This document shows positions 1 through 5,029 of a stretch of 8,102 nucleotides of DNA, piece after piece (position 1 is the stretch's first letter; the number at the start of each line of letters is the position of its first letter). The notes beneath the pieces were generated by a model. That model had not been told where the DNA came from. It did no database searches and saw only the letters and a program-made list of their open reading frames with translations. The position numbers and the translations under genes are program-made. The DNA is from Clostridia bacterium (lineage in GTDB: Bacteria > Bacillota > Clostridia > Oscillospirales > CAG-272). The stretch covers positions 1 through 8,102 of the forward strand of contig JAFNVK010000076.1 in assembly GCA_017379815.1 (NCBI GenBank). The letters run 5' to 3'.

Positions 1-1
1 C

Positions 2-445
2 CGCAGTGAAGGCGGCTTCATTTGGGCGTGCAAGAACTATGACGGCGACGTGATGAGCGACATGGTCTCCACCGCCTTTGGCTCCTTGGCCATGATGACC
101 TCGGTTCTCGTTTCTCCCGACGGAAATTACGAGTACGAGGCCGCACACGGCACGGTCACCCGTCACTATTACCGCTATCTGAGGGGGGAGGACACCTCCA
201 CAAACCCCATCGCCACCATCTACGCGTGGTCGGGCGCGCTCCGCAAGAGAGGGGAGCTGGACGGCCTTGACGATCTTGTCCGCTTTGCCGATGCTCTTGA
301 GGGTGCTTGCATTGACACGCTGGAGCAGGGCATCATGACCAAGGATCTGGTGGGCCTTGTTGTGGAAGGCACGAAGACCACGGCGGTCAATTCCCGTGAT
401 TTCATCGGCGCGATCCGCAAAAATCTCGAGTCAAGACTGGCGTAA
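2..445 (+). CDS. icd: NADP-dependent isocitrate dehydrogenase, eukaryote-type, C-terminal part (5' end outside window)
   Basis: The last 147 codons of a gene that enters from the left edge, ending at TAA 443-445. The enzyme oxidises isocitrate to 2-oxoglutarate and CO2 with NADP, in the cytoplasm, and supplies 2-oxoglutarate and NADPH. The visible part opens with SEGGFIWACKNYDGDVMSD; YDGDVxSD holds the two metal-binding aspartates of the family. Next come GSLAMMTSVLVSPDG, the cofactor-binding block EAAHGTVTRHYYR, and STNPIATIYAW. These match the homodimeric eukaryote-type subfamily (about 400 aa, like IDH1/IDH2) rather than the E. coli Icd type. The C-terminus IRKNLESRLA is where the family ends, so only the 5' part is missing. 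It is the only plus-strand gene in the window and converges on rpe. Confidence 0.95.
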   Translation, partial: RSEGGFIWACKNYDGDVMSDMVSTAFGSLAMMTSVLVSPDGNYEYEAAHGTVTRHYYRYLRGEDTSTNPIATIYAWSGALRKRGELDGLDDLVRFADALEGACIDTLEQGIMTKDLVGLVVEGTKTTAVNSRDFIGAIRKNLESRLA

Positions 446-451
446 GACGAA

Positions 452-495
452 AAAAAGAAGCACAGCAGGAAGTCTTTTCTGCTGTGCTTCTTTTT
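452..495. terminator. Bidirectional intrinsic terminator between icd and rpe
   Basis: A perfect 17-bp inverted repeat has arms at 452-468 and 479-495. The loop is 10 nt and can shorten to 4 nt by extra A-U and G-U pairs. The stem core is GAAGCACAGCAG. The left arm begins with an A-tract and the right arm ends with TTTTT, so each strand has a U-run after the hairpin. It starts 7 nt after the icd stop and ends 10 nt from the rpe stop, so it probably ends both convergent transcripts. Confidence 0.93.
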
Positions 496-505
496 CTATT
501 CCTTC

Positions 506-1177
506 TTATCCGCGAAAGGGATGCTCGGCGGCGGCCTTGCGCATGCCCTCGATCACGGAGCGCGGCTTTTTGGAGCCGAAGATGGCCGAGCCGGCAACGA
601 TCACGTTTGCGCCTGCCTCGGTCGCGAGGGCAATATTGTCCTCCTTGATGCCGCCGTCCACCTCAATGTCGATCGTCAGTCCGCGGCGATCGGCATAGCG
701 GCGCAGGAAGCGTACCTTGTCAAGGCACGAGGGGATCAGCGCTTGTCCGCCAAAGCCGGGAACCACCGTCATGATAAGGACCATGTCCACCTCCTCAAGA
801 TAGGGCAGAACGAGGTCGACGGGGGTCGCGGGCGAGATGGCGATACCGCAACGGATCTCGCGCTCGCGGATCTCGCGAATGACCTTGCGCGGATCCTGGC
901 AGCTTTCCAGATGGAAGGTGATCAGATCGGCGCCCGCCTTGGCAAAATCCTTGATGTAGCGAATGGGCTCGCGGATCATCAGATGCACGTCAAACACCAT
1001 TCCCGTGCAACGGCGCAGGGAGGTGATCACGGGCGCACCGAAGGTGATGTTGGGCACGAACTCGCCGTCCATCACGTCCAGATGCAGGTACTGTGCGCCT
1101 GCCTCCGAAACGCGGCGGATCTCATTGGCAAGATCCGAAAAGTCGGCAGAGAGAAGAGAAGGGGCAATATAGATCAT
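506..1177 (-). CDS. rpe: Ribulose-phosphate 3-epimerase
   Basis: A 223-aa cytoplasmic TIM-barrel enzyme that interconverts D-ribulose 5-phosphate and D-xylulose 5-phosphate in the pentose phosphate pathway. Length matches the family (about 220 aa). Seen from the N-terminus: IAPSLLSADF (4-13), LHLDVMDGEFVPNITFG (31-47) with metal ligands His32 and Asp34, FDVHLM with His65, PGFGGQ (140-145), and VDGGI with Asp174. The usual SVNPGFGGQ/SVEPGFGGQ loop reads TVVPGFGGQ here. The frame stays open upstream to 1249, but those 24 codons look unlike the family. The ATG at 1177 gives the standard MIYIAPSLL start and has AAGGA at 1184-1188, 6 nt away. It is the last gene of the tsaE unit and is separated from ispF by 171 nt, far more than the other gaps. 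Confidence 0.95.
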   Translation of the reverse strand: MIYIAPSLLSADFSDLANEIRRVSEAGAQYLHLDVMDGEFVPNITFGAPVITSLRRCTGMVFDVHLMIREPIRYIKDFAKAGADLITFHLESCQDPRKVIREIREREIRCGIAISPATPVDLVLPYLEEVDMVLIMTVVPGFGGQALIPSCLDKVRFLRRYADRRGLTIDIEVDGGIKEDNIALATEAGANVIVAGSAIFGSKKPRSVIEGMRKAAAEHPFRG

Positions 1178-1348
1178 GGCGTGTCCTTTCCCGCACAACG
1201 AGCGTTGGCGAAGCGTGGAGAATACGGTCATTTTTTGCAGAAGGGGCATACTCTGTCAGTAAGGGGCGCATCGCGGAGACGGAAGGGAGCATCAGAATGC
1301 GGGACGTTGGCAAAGGGTTGTCCGTTCCTCTGCGGTGCTTTGCATAGA
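1178..1348. other. 171-nt intergenic spacer between ispF and rpe
   Basis: I see no convincing gene, terminator or promoter here beyond the rpe ribosome binding site at 1184-1190. On the minus strand a CTGACA hexamer near the middle resembles a -35 box, but no good -10 box lies 16-18 nt downstream. The stretch is GC-rich like the neighbouring genes, and minus-strand frames read through parts of it without resembling any family I know. Confidence 0.5.
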
Positions 1349-1837
1349 TCAGCTCTCGGAGAGCAGCAGGCAAACGGCGTGGGCGGCGATGCCAAGCCCC
1401 TCGCCCGTAAAGCCGAGATGCTCCTCGGTGGTAGCCTTCACGCTGACGCGGTCCTCCTCGATCCCAAGACAGGCGGCGAGGTTTTTGCGCATCTGCGGAA
1501 TATGCGGGGCAAGCTTTGGGGCTTGCGCGAGAACGGTGGCGTCGATATTTCCGATCCTCCAGCCCTCGCGGCGCACAAGGGCGCAGACCTCCTTGGCAAG
1601 GCAGAGGCTGTCAGCTCCCCGATAGCGCGGATCGGTGTCGGGAAAATGCTTTCCGATGTCGCCAAGCGCGAGCGCGCCGAGAAGCGCGTCCATCACGGCG
1701 TGGGTCAGCACGTCGGCATCCGAATGGCCAAGAAGGCCTTTTTCGTAAGGGATCTTTACGCCGCCAAGGATCAGATCGCGGTCGGGAACGAGGCGGTGCA
1801 CGTCATAGCCGTGCCCGATGCGGATATCCGGGATCAT
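1349..1837 (-). CDS. ispF: 2-C-methyl-D-erythritol 2,4-cyclodiphosphate synthase
   Basis: A 162-aa protein, the usual length for IspF. It cyclises CDP-methylerythritol 2-phosphate to methylerythritol 2,4-cyclodiphosphate with release of CMP, the fifth step of the MEP isoprenoid pathway. It normally works as a zinc-dependent trimer. Seen: IRIGHGYDVHRL (5-16) with zinc ligands Asp12 and His14, LLGHSDADVLTHAVMDALLGA (35-55) with His46, FPDTD (65-69), and the nucleotide-binding block KATTEEHLGFTGEGLGI (134-150). The frame is open 29 codons further upstream, but that lies inside ispD and looks unlike the family. The ATG at 1837 overlaps the ispD stop as ATGA, which implies translational coupling with the enzyme two steps earlier. 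Confidence 0.96.
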   Translation of the reverse strand: MIPDIRIGHGYDVHRLVPDRDLILGGVKIPYEKGLLGHSDADVLTHAVMDALLGALALGDIGKHFPDTDPRYRGADSLCLAKEVCALVRREGWRIGNIDATVLAQAPKLAPHIPQMRKNLAACLGIEEDRVSVKATTEEHLGFTGEGLGIAAHAVCLLLSES

Positions 1838-2583
1838 GCCTTCTCCTCCTCTCGCATACGCAGGATGGCCTCGGCAAGCGTGAGGTCCTCGGGGGTGGTG
1901 ATCTTGATGTTCAACCCTCCGCATTCCACCATGTAGACGCGATAGCCGAGATGCTCGATCAGGGAATTGTCGTCGGTTGCGGTAAAGCCGTCGCCCTTGG
2001 CGCGCAGGAGTGCGGTCTGGTAGAGCGAGGCGTGAAAGACCTGCGGCGTTTGCGCCTGCCAGAGTCCCGTGCGGTCCACGGTCTCCTTGACCGCGCCCAC
2101 GGCGTTCGTGCGCTTGACGGTGTCGGCGACAAGATGCCCGGCACTTGCGGCCTTCTTGCGATAAGCCTTCAGGCAGACGCGCGTAATGTCCGTGGGGGTC
2201 ACGAGGCAGCGTGCGCCGTCGGCTACGGCGATATAGCGCACCGAGGCGTCAAGCTTTTCCAGCGCGCGCTCGGCCGATTCCTGCCGTGTAGATCCTCCCG
2301 CCACAACGTGGCGGAGCTTGGAGATGCCATAGGTCTTTGAGAGGTCAACGATCGCGTCAAAATCGCAGGGGCGTGCCGCAACGATGATCTCGGAGATCAG
2401 CGGGCATCTTTGGTAGGCCAGAAGGCTATGCGCAAGCACGGGGGCGCCGCCGATGACCTCCAGCTGCTTGTTGCGCGCCTTACCCATACGGGTGGAGCTT
2501 CCTGCGGCCAGAAGAATGGCAACGGTGCGGTGCTTGACGATCGTTTCCTCAAGCAGAGTGACAAGCCTTCCATCGGTTTTCAT
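1834..2583 (-). CDS. ispD: 2-C-methyl-D-erythritol 4-phosphate cytidylyltransferase
   Basis: A 249-aa enzyme that joins CTP and methylerythritol 4-phosphate to give CDP-methylerythritol, the third MEP pathway step. Seen: the nucleotide-binding loop LLAAGSSTRMGKARNKQ (24-40), GGSTRQES (96-103), DGARC (122-126), DTVKR (154-158), LWQAQTPQVF (174-183), TDDNSLIE (203-210) and NIKITTPEDL (225-234). It carries about 18 extra N-terminal residues compared with typical IspD. I kept the ATG at 2583 because a purine-rich AGGAAGGGAG site lies just upstream and no better start is visible. The family's DGARP motif reads DGARC, but the rest is intact, so I expect an active enzyme. It overlaps ispF by 4 nt and follows rpiB by 50 nt. 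Confidence 0.95.
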   Translation of the reverse strand: MKTDGRLVTLLEETIVKHRTVAILLAAGSSTRMGKARNKQLEVIGGAPVLAHSLLAYQRCPLISEIIVAARPCDFDAIVDLSKTYGISKLRHVVAGGSTRQESAERALEKLDASVRYIAVADGARCLVTPTDITRVCLKAYRKKAASAGHLVADTVKRTNAVGAVKETVDRTGLWQAQTPQVFHASLYQTALLRAKGDGFTATDDNSLIEHLGYRVYMVECGGLNIKITTPEDLTLAEAILRMREEEKA

Positions 2584-2633
2584 GGGCTCTCCCTTCCTTT
2601 CCTTGCGAGAATTGGCGTGCGGTTGCTTTGTTT

Positions 2634-3089
2634 TTATTTCTCTGCGTCCTCGATCGCGGTGAGCATATCCACGCGTCTTTGGTGCTTTCCACCCTCAAAG
2701 GGGGTATCGAGGAAGGCATCGACCAGCTCGCAGGCCATGCCGTAGCCCACCACGCGCTCGCCGAAGCAGAGGACGTTTGCATTGTTGTGCTGTCTGGTGG
2801 CTCTTGCGCTGAAGGTATCCGAGCAGACGGCTGCACGAATGCCGCGATGCTTGTTGGCGGCCATGGACATGCCGATGCCCGTTCCGCAAATGAGAATGCC
2901 CAGCTCGCAAACGCCGTTTTGAATGTTTTCGCAAACGCGCTTGGCAAATACGGGATAGTCGCAGCTGTCGGGGGAGTCGGTTCCCACGTCGAGGATCTCA
3001 TAGCCCTTTTCCTCAAGGTAGGGGATGAGCTTGAGCTTTAGGTTATAGGCGGCGTGGTCGCAGCCGATGGAGAGGATCTTCTTGTTCAT
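2634..3089 (-). CDS. rpiB: Ribose-5-phosphate isomerase B
   Basis: A 151-aa enzyme of the RpiB/LacAB family that interconverts ribose 5-phosphate and ribulose 5-phosphate. Seen: IGCDHAAY (8-15), DSCDYPVFA (41-49), the active-site segment ILICGTGIGMSMAANKHRGIR (65-85) with catalytic Cys68, SARATRQHNNANVLCFG (94-110), and a C-terminal FEGGKHQRRVDML segment that fits RpiB rather than the LacA/LacB subunits. GAGGT stands about 9 nt before the ATG at 3089. It starts 23 nt after tsaB and is followed by ispD, with no terminator on either side. Like Rpe, encoded at the end of the same unit, it acts on ribulose 5-phosphate. Confidence 0.95.
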   Translation of the reverse strand: MNKKILSIGCDHAAYNLKLKLIPYLEEKGYEILDVGTDSPDSCDYPVFAKRVCENIQNGVCELGILICGTGIGMSMAANKHRGIRAAVCSDTFSARATRQHNNANVLCFGERVVGYGMACELVDAFLDTPFEGGKHQRRVDMLTAIEDAEK

Positions 3090-3112
3090 TACGGTTACCT
3101 CACTTTTTTGGT

Positions 3113-3820
3113 TCAGGATTCTTTGGCGGATGCCTGCAGGCGCTCCCGGCGCTCACGCTCCGCCTGGGAGGGACGCAGATAGGTGGCCACAAGCTCGGCG
3201 TCGGTCATGCGTACGCCTTCGGCGTAAAGACGGCGTGCCACCTGCGCCACGGAATAGGCACTCTGGTTGCGCAGACGGTCGGGGATAGCGATCACGGGAT
3301 GGGTCAGGTCTAGAAGCGTGACGCCGTAGCCGTCGCCCACGAGGCGGATCGGCTCGGGGTAGGCCTCAAGCAGCGCGTCAAGCTCGGTGATGGCCATGGC
3401 CGAATCGGGGAGCAGACGCTCGGTCTTGCCGTCCCTTGCGCGGAAGAGCGCCGTGTAGACCTGCTTGCGGCGCGCATTCATCACGGGGCAGATCAAGCCG
3501 TCCGCGTGGGCAAGATTCTCAGCCAGCGCCTCCAGGGTGGATACGCCGATGCAGCATTTGCCCTGTCCGAAGGCGAGCCCCTTGAGGGTGGCCACGCCGA
3601 TGCGGACGCCGGTAAAGGAGCCGGGGCCCGTGGAGACGGCAAAGAGATCGATCTCGCCCACGGTCAGACCAAAGAAGCCGAGCAGGGATTCGACCATCGG
3701 CAAAAGCGTTTCACTATGCGTGTTGCCGTTTTGTATGGTGTATTCGCCAAGCAGGCGGTCGTCCTCGCAAAGTGCGACGGACGCGGCCGTGGCGGTGCTG
3801 TCAAGAGCTAAAATTTTCAT
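3113..3820 (-). CDS. tsaB: tRNA threonylcarbamoyladenosine biosynthesis protein TsaB
   Basis: A 235-aa protein of the ASKHA fold. TsaB is the non-catalytic partner of TsaD; with TsaE they transfer threonylcarbamoyl from TC-AMP to A37 of ANN-decoding tRNAs, giving t6A. Seen: the N-terminal strand MKILALDSTATAASVAL, HSETLLP (35-41), the family hallmark GPGSFTGVRIG (65-75), NARRKQVY (115-122) and a C-terminal YLRPSQAERERRE (214-226). The frame extends five codons to a GTG at 3835, but AGGAG at 3828-3832 stands 7 nt before the ATG at 3820, which yields the normal TsaB N-terminus. The start lies inside the end of tsaE (20-nt overlap). In many Bacillota rimI and tsaD follow tsaB; here rpiB does. 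Confidence 0.95.
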   Translation of the reverse strand: MKILALDSTATAASVALCEDDRLLGEYTIQNGNTHSETLLPMVESLLGFFGLTVGEIDLFAVSTGPGSFTGVRIGVATLKGLAFGQGKCCIGVSTLEALAENLAHADGLICPVMNARRKQVYTALFRARDGKTERLLPDSAMAITELDALLEAYPEPIRLVGDGYGVTLLDLTHPVIAIPDRLRNQSAYSVAQVARRLYAEGVRMTDAELVATYLRPSQAERERRERLQASAKES

Positions 3821-4283
3821 GTGCACACTCCTCACGGATCTCTTGCAGAGTGATCCTTCGACTCTCCGGGCAAGAGGGATCGTTCTTTTCGATCAGAACG
3901 CGGATATACGCCTCGGGAAGGGCGTAGGGGATCTTTTCGCTCCATTCGACAAGGCAGATCCCGTTTCTGTCCCAGTAGTCGTAAAAGCCAATGGAGAGCA
4001 GATCGTCCTCCGAGTCGATGCGGTACATATCAAAGTGGAAGAGCTGCTTACCGCCTCCCCGATATTCGTGTACCAGGGCAAAGGTGGGCGAGCGAACGGC
4101 CGCGGCCGGTGAAAAGACCGAGGCAAATCCGCGGACGAAGGCTGTTTTGCCCACGCCGAGATCGCCGTAAAGCGCCACAAAGGGGGGCAGGGAGGCATCC
4201 TCCTGCATACGCTTTGCCAATTCCGCGCCAATGTCCTCGGTTTCCTGAGGGCCTTTGGTATAGAGTATTTCCTGTCGATCCAA
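3801..4283 (-). CDS. tsaE: tRNA threonylcarbamoyladenosine biosynthesis ATPase TsaE
   Basis: A 160-aa P-loop ATPase needed for turnover of the TsaB-TsaD complex in t6A37 synthesis. Seen: Walker A GDLGVGKT (40-47), SPTFALVHEY (65-74), the Walker B-like FHFDMYRI (82-89), DYWDRNGICLVEWSEKI (102-118), and a C-terminal RRITL strand. It starts with TTG at 4283. That start is supported by AAAGGAGG at 4292-4299, 8 nt upstream, and by normal family length. No ATG in this frame gives a full-length N-terminus. It is the first gene after the promoter at 4329-4357, with a leader of about 40 nt. Confidence 0.95.
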   Translation of the reverse strand: MDRQEILYTKGPQETEDIGAELAKRMQEDASLPPFVALYGDLGVGKTAFVRGFASVFSPAAAVRSPTFALVHEYRGGGKQLFHFDMYRIDSEDDLLSIGFYDYWDRNGICLVEWSEKIPYALPEAYIRVLIEKNDPSCPESRRITLQEIREECAHENFSS

Positions 4284-4291
4284 GAGCCGAT

Positions 4292-4299
4292 CCTCCTTT
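4292..4299 (-). promoter_or_regulatory. Ribosome binding site deciding the TTG start of tsaE
   Basis: On the minus strand this reads AAAGGAGG, a near-perfect anti-16S match 8 nt before TTG. It offsets the weak start codon and fixes the tsaE start at 4283. Confidence 0.85.
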
Positions 4300-4300
4300 C

Positions 4301-4329
4301 TTCCGGAATATTCCTATCTTATTATCTTA
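4301..4329. promoter_or_regulatory. Overlapping palindromes and short tandem repeat in the tsaE leader
   Basis: The plus strand reads TTCCGGAATATTCC at 4301-4314, which contains two overlapping perfect palindromes, TTCCGGAA and GGAATATTCC. Next is TATCTTA repeated with 1 nt between copies (4315-4321 and 4323-4329). The repeat covers the expected transcription start of the tsaE promoter, and the palindromes fall at the very beginning of the transcript. Placement fits an operator, but I recognise no known regulator site, and chance is possible in this AT-rich patch. Confidence 0.35.
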
Positions 4330-4357
4330 GTATAGCACAGTTTGCCCCTTTTGTAAA
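4329..4357 (-). promoter_or_regulatory. Housekeeping sigma promoter for the tsaE-tsaB-rpiB-ispD-ispF-rpe unit
   Basis: On the minus strand: -35 TTTACA (4352-4357), a spacer of exactly 17 nt, and -10 TATACT (4329-4334). The bases TGC directly before the -10 make it an extended -10 (TGnTATACT). Each box differs from consensus at one position. The start should fall near 4322, leaving about 40 nt of leader before the TTG of tsaE. Confidence 0.85.
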
Positions 4358-4404
4358 GCCCTTTGCCGTCAAGCAGAGCTTTTTTTCTGCGGGGCGAGAG
4401 GTCT

Positions 4405-4626
4405 TTATTTCTTCTGTTTATCGTTTTTGATGTCTTCGAGGGAGCGTCTGCTTCCGTCGGGATACTGCACCACGGTGTTGGAGAGGATACCGCCAAAGCT
4501 TGCGCGGAATTCAGCGATATATTCCTCGCGCAGAGCCTTTTGCTCGGCGGCCTCCTCGGGGGAGAGGGGCTGTACCTTGGATTTTCTCGCGAGCTCGTTG
4601 ATGCGATCGATCTTTGCCTGTTCCAT
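4405..4626 (-). CDS. DUF896 (YnzC-type) small protein
   Basis: A 73-aa cytoplasmic protein with no signal peptide or membrane segment. The core AKIDRINELARKSK, then LSPEEAAEQKALREEYIAEFR, is the helical-hairpin signature of DUF896, close to Bacillus subtilis YnzC. The C-terminal tail ends in KNDKQKK and is likely flexible. The molecular function of the family is unknown; in B. subtilis ynzC sits in the SOS-controlled yneA-yneB-ynzC operon, but I see no LexA box here. The ATG at 4626 has AAGGAGG at 4633-4639, 6 nt upstream. The frame runs 24 codons further, but through the rpmB terminator, so I rejected that start. No promoter is visible between that terminator and the gene. Confidence 0.92.
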   Translation of the reverse strand: MEQAKIDRINELARKSKVQPLSPEEAAEQKALREEYIAEFRASFGGILSNTVVQYPDGSRRSLEDIKNDKQKK

Positions 4627-4672
4627 AGGGAACCTCCTTGCGTTGAAATAGAGAAAAAGGAAGGGAAGAAAA

Positions 4673-4699
4673 AATGGCAGACACGCCGTGTCTGCCATT
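4673..4699 (-). terminator. Intrinsic terminator after rpmB
   Basis: A perfect 12-bp inverted repeat (arms 4673-4684 and 4688-4699, stem AATGGCAGACAC, 3-nt loop). On the minus strand it is followed by TTTTTTCTT. It lies 23 nt past the rpmB stop and 46 nt before the DUF896 start. On the plus strand only a weak T-rich stretch follows, so it acts mainly leftward. Confidence 0.92.
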
Positions 4700-4722
4700 A
4701 TTCTTTATTGCAGGGTCTGCAA

Positions 4723-4893
4723 TTATGCTTTCTTCATAGTGCGCAGGCAACGAGAGCAAACGTAGATCGCTTTGCTGCCTTCCAGTTTTACCTTGCGAAT
4801 ATTCGGCTTCCAGGTTCTGTTGGTCTTGCGGTGAGAGTGAGACACATTCTGACCGAAAACAACGCCTTTGCCACAGATGCAACATTTTGCCAT
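4723..4893 (-). CDS. rpmB: 50S ribosomal protein L28, zinc-ribbon (C+) form
   Basis: A 56-aa basic protein of the large ribosomal subunit, short enough to be missed by length-filtered gene calling. It starts MAKCCICGKG and continues with VVFGQNVSHSHRKTNRTWKPN, typical of L28, and ends IYVCSRCLRTMKKA. Two CxxC pairs (Cys4/Cys7 and Cys46/Cys49) form the zinc ribbon, so this is the C+ paralogue type. Zinc-regulated alternative L28 forms in other bacteria lack these cysteines. The ATG at 4893 has a consensus AGGAGGT at 4901-4907, 7 nt upstream. It has its own promoter and terminator, so it is probably a single-gene transcript, with possible read-in from the gene upstream. Confidence 0.96.
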   Translation of the reverse strand: MAKCCICGKGVVFGQNVSHSHRKTNRTWKPNIRKVKLEGSKAIYVCSRCLRTMKKA

Positions 4894-4922
4894 TTTTGAC
4901 ACCTCCTAAAAACAAACCTTTT

Positions 4923-4942
4923 GCCGACCATGCCGGGACGGC
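4923..4942 (-). other. GC-rich hairpin candidate in the rpmB leader
   Basis: In the roughly 65-nt rpmB leader, the minus strand reads GCCGTCCCGGCATGGTCGGC. It can fold either as GCCG-TCC-CGGC or as a longer hairpin with a T-T mismatch. It ends 16 nt before the ribosome binding site. No known L28 leader motif is recognised. Confidence 0.3.
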
Positions 4943-4965
4943 GCTTTTACTTTACAACAAGAGGT

Positions 4966-4994
4966 ATTATACCATACCTTTTTCAAAAAAGCAA
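4966..4994 (-). promoter_or_regulatory. Promoter for rpmB
   Basis: On the minus strand: consensus -10 TATAAT (4966-4971) preceded by TGG (extended -10), a 17-nt spacer, and a weak -35 TTGCTT (4989-4994). The start should be near 4959. An inverted repeat GGTAT-N6-ATACC (4963-4978) straddles the -10, and the -35 falls in the loop and arm of an A/T inverted repeat (4982-5007). A strong -10 with a poor -35 fits constitutive ribosomal protein expression. Confidence 0.82.
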
Positions 4995-5029
4995 GAGTTT
5001 TTTTGAATTTTTTTCTTCTTTTTTACAGA

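Noticed and set aside
1178..1249. 24-codon N-terminal extension of rpe
   Set aside because: The residues do not resemble Rpe, and the internal ATG at 1177 has a ribosome binding site and gives the standard N-terminus.
1838..1924. 29-codon N-terminal extension of ispF
   Set aside because: It lies inside ispD and gives residues unlike IspF. The ATG in the ATGA overlap gives the standard length.
521..1936. A 471-codon open frame on the plus strand
   Set aside because: It is antisense to rpe, the spacer and ispF, which are certain genes. The translation is rich in Gly, Ala, Arg and His with no recognisable domain.
4370..4404. Possible terminator after the DUF896 gene
   Set aside because: Only a 5-bp GCAGA/TCTGC stem with an A-rich loop can form, and no U-run follows on the minus strand.
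4627..4698. 24-codon N-terminal extension of the DUF896 gene, which looks like a hydrophobic segment
   Set aside because: It is the translation of the rpmB terminator and its pyrimidine tract. The strong ribosome binding site at 4633-4639 points to the ATG at 4626.
4511..4915. A 134-codon minus-strand frame across rpmB and the DUF896 gene
   Set aside because: It overlaps L28 and DUF896 in another frame; both have family matches and good ribosome binding sites. It also runs through the terminator hairpin.
4982..5007. A/T inverted repeat considered as terminator of the PurL-like gene
   Set aside because: The stem is almost all A-T pairs, and the transcript continues with A and G rather than a U-run. 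It is more likely part of the rpmB promoter region.
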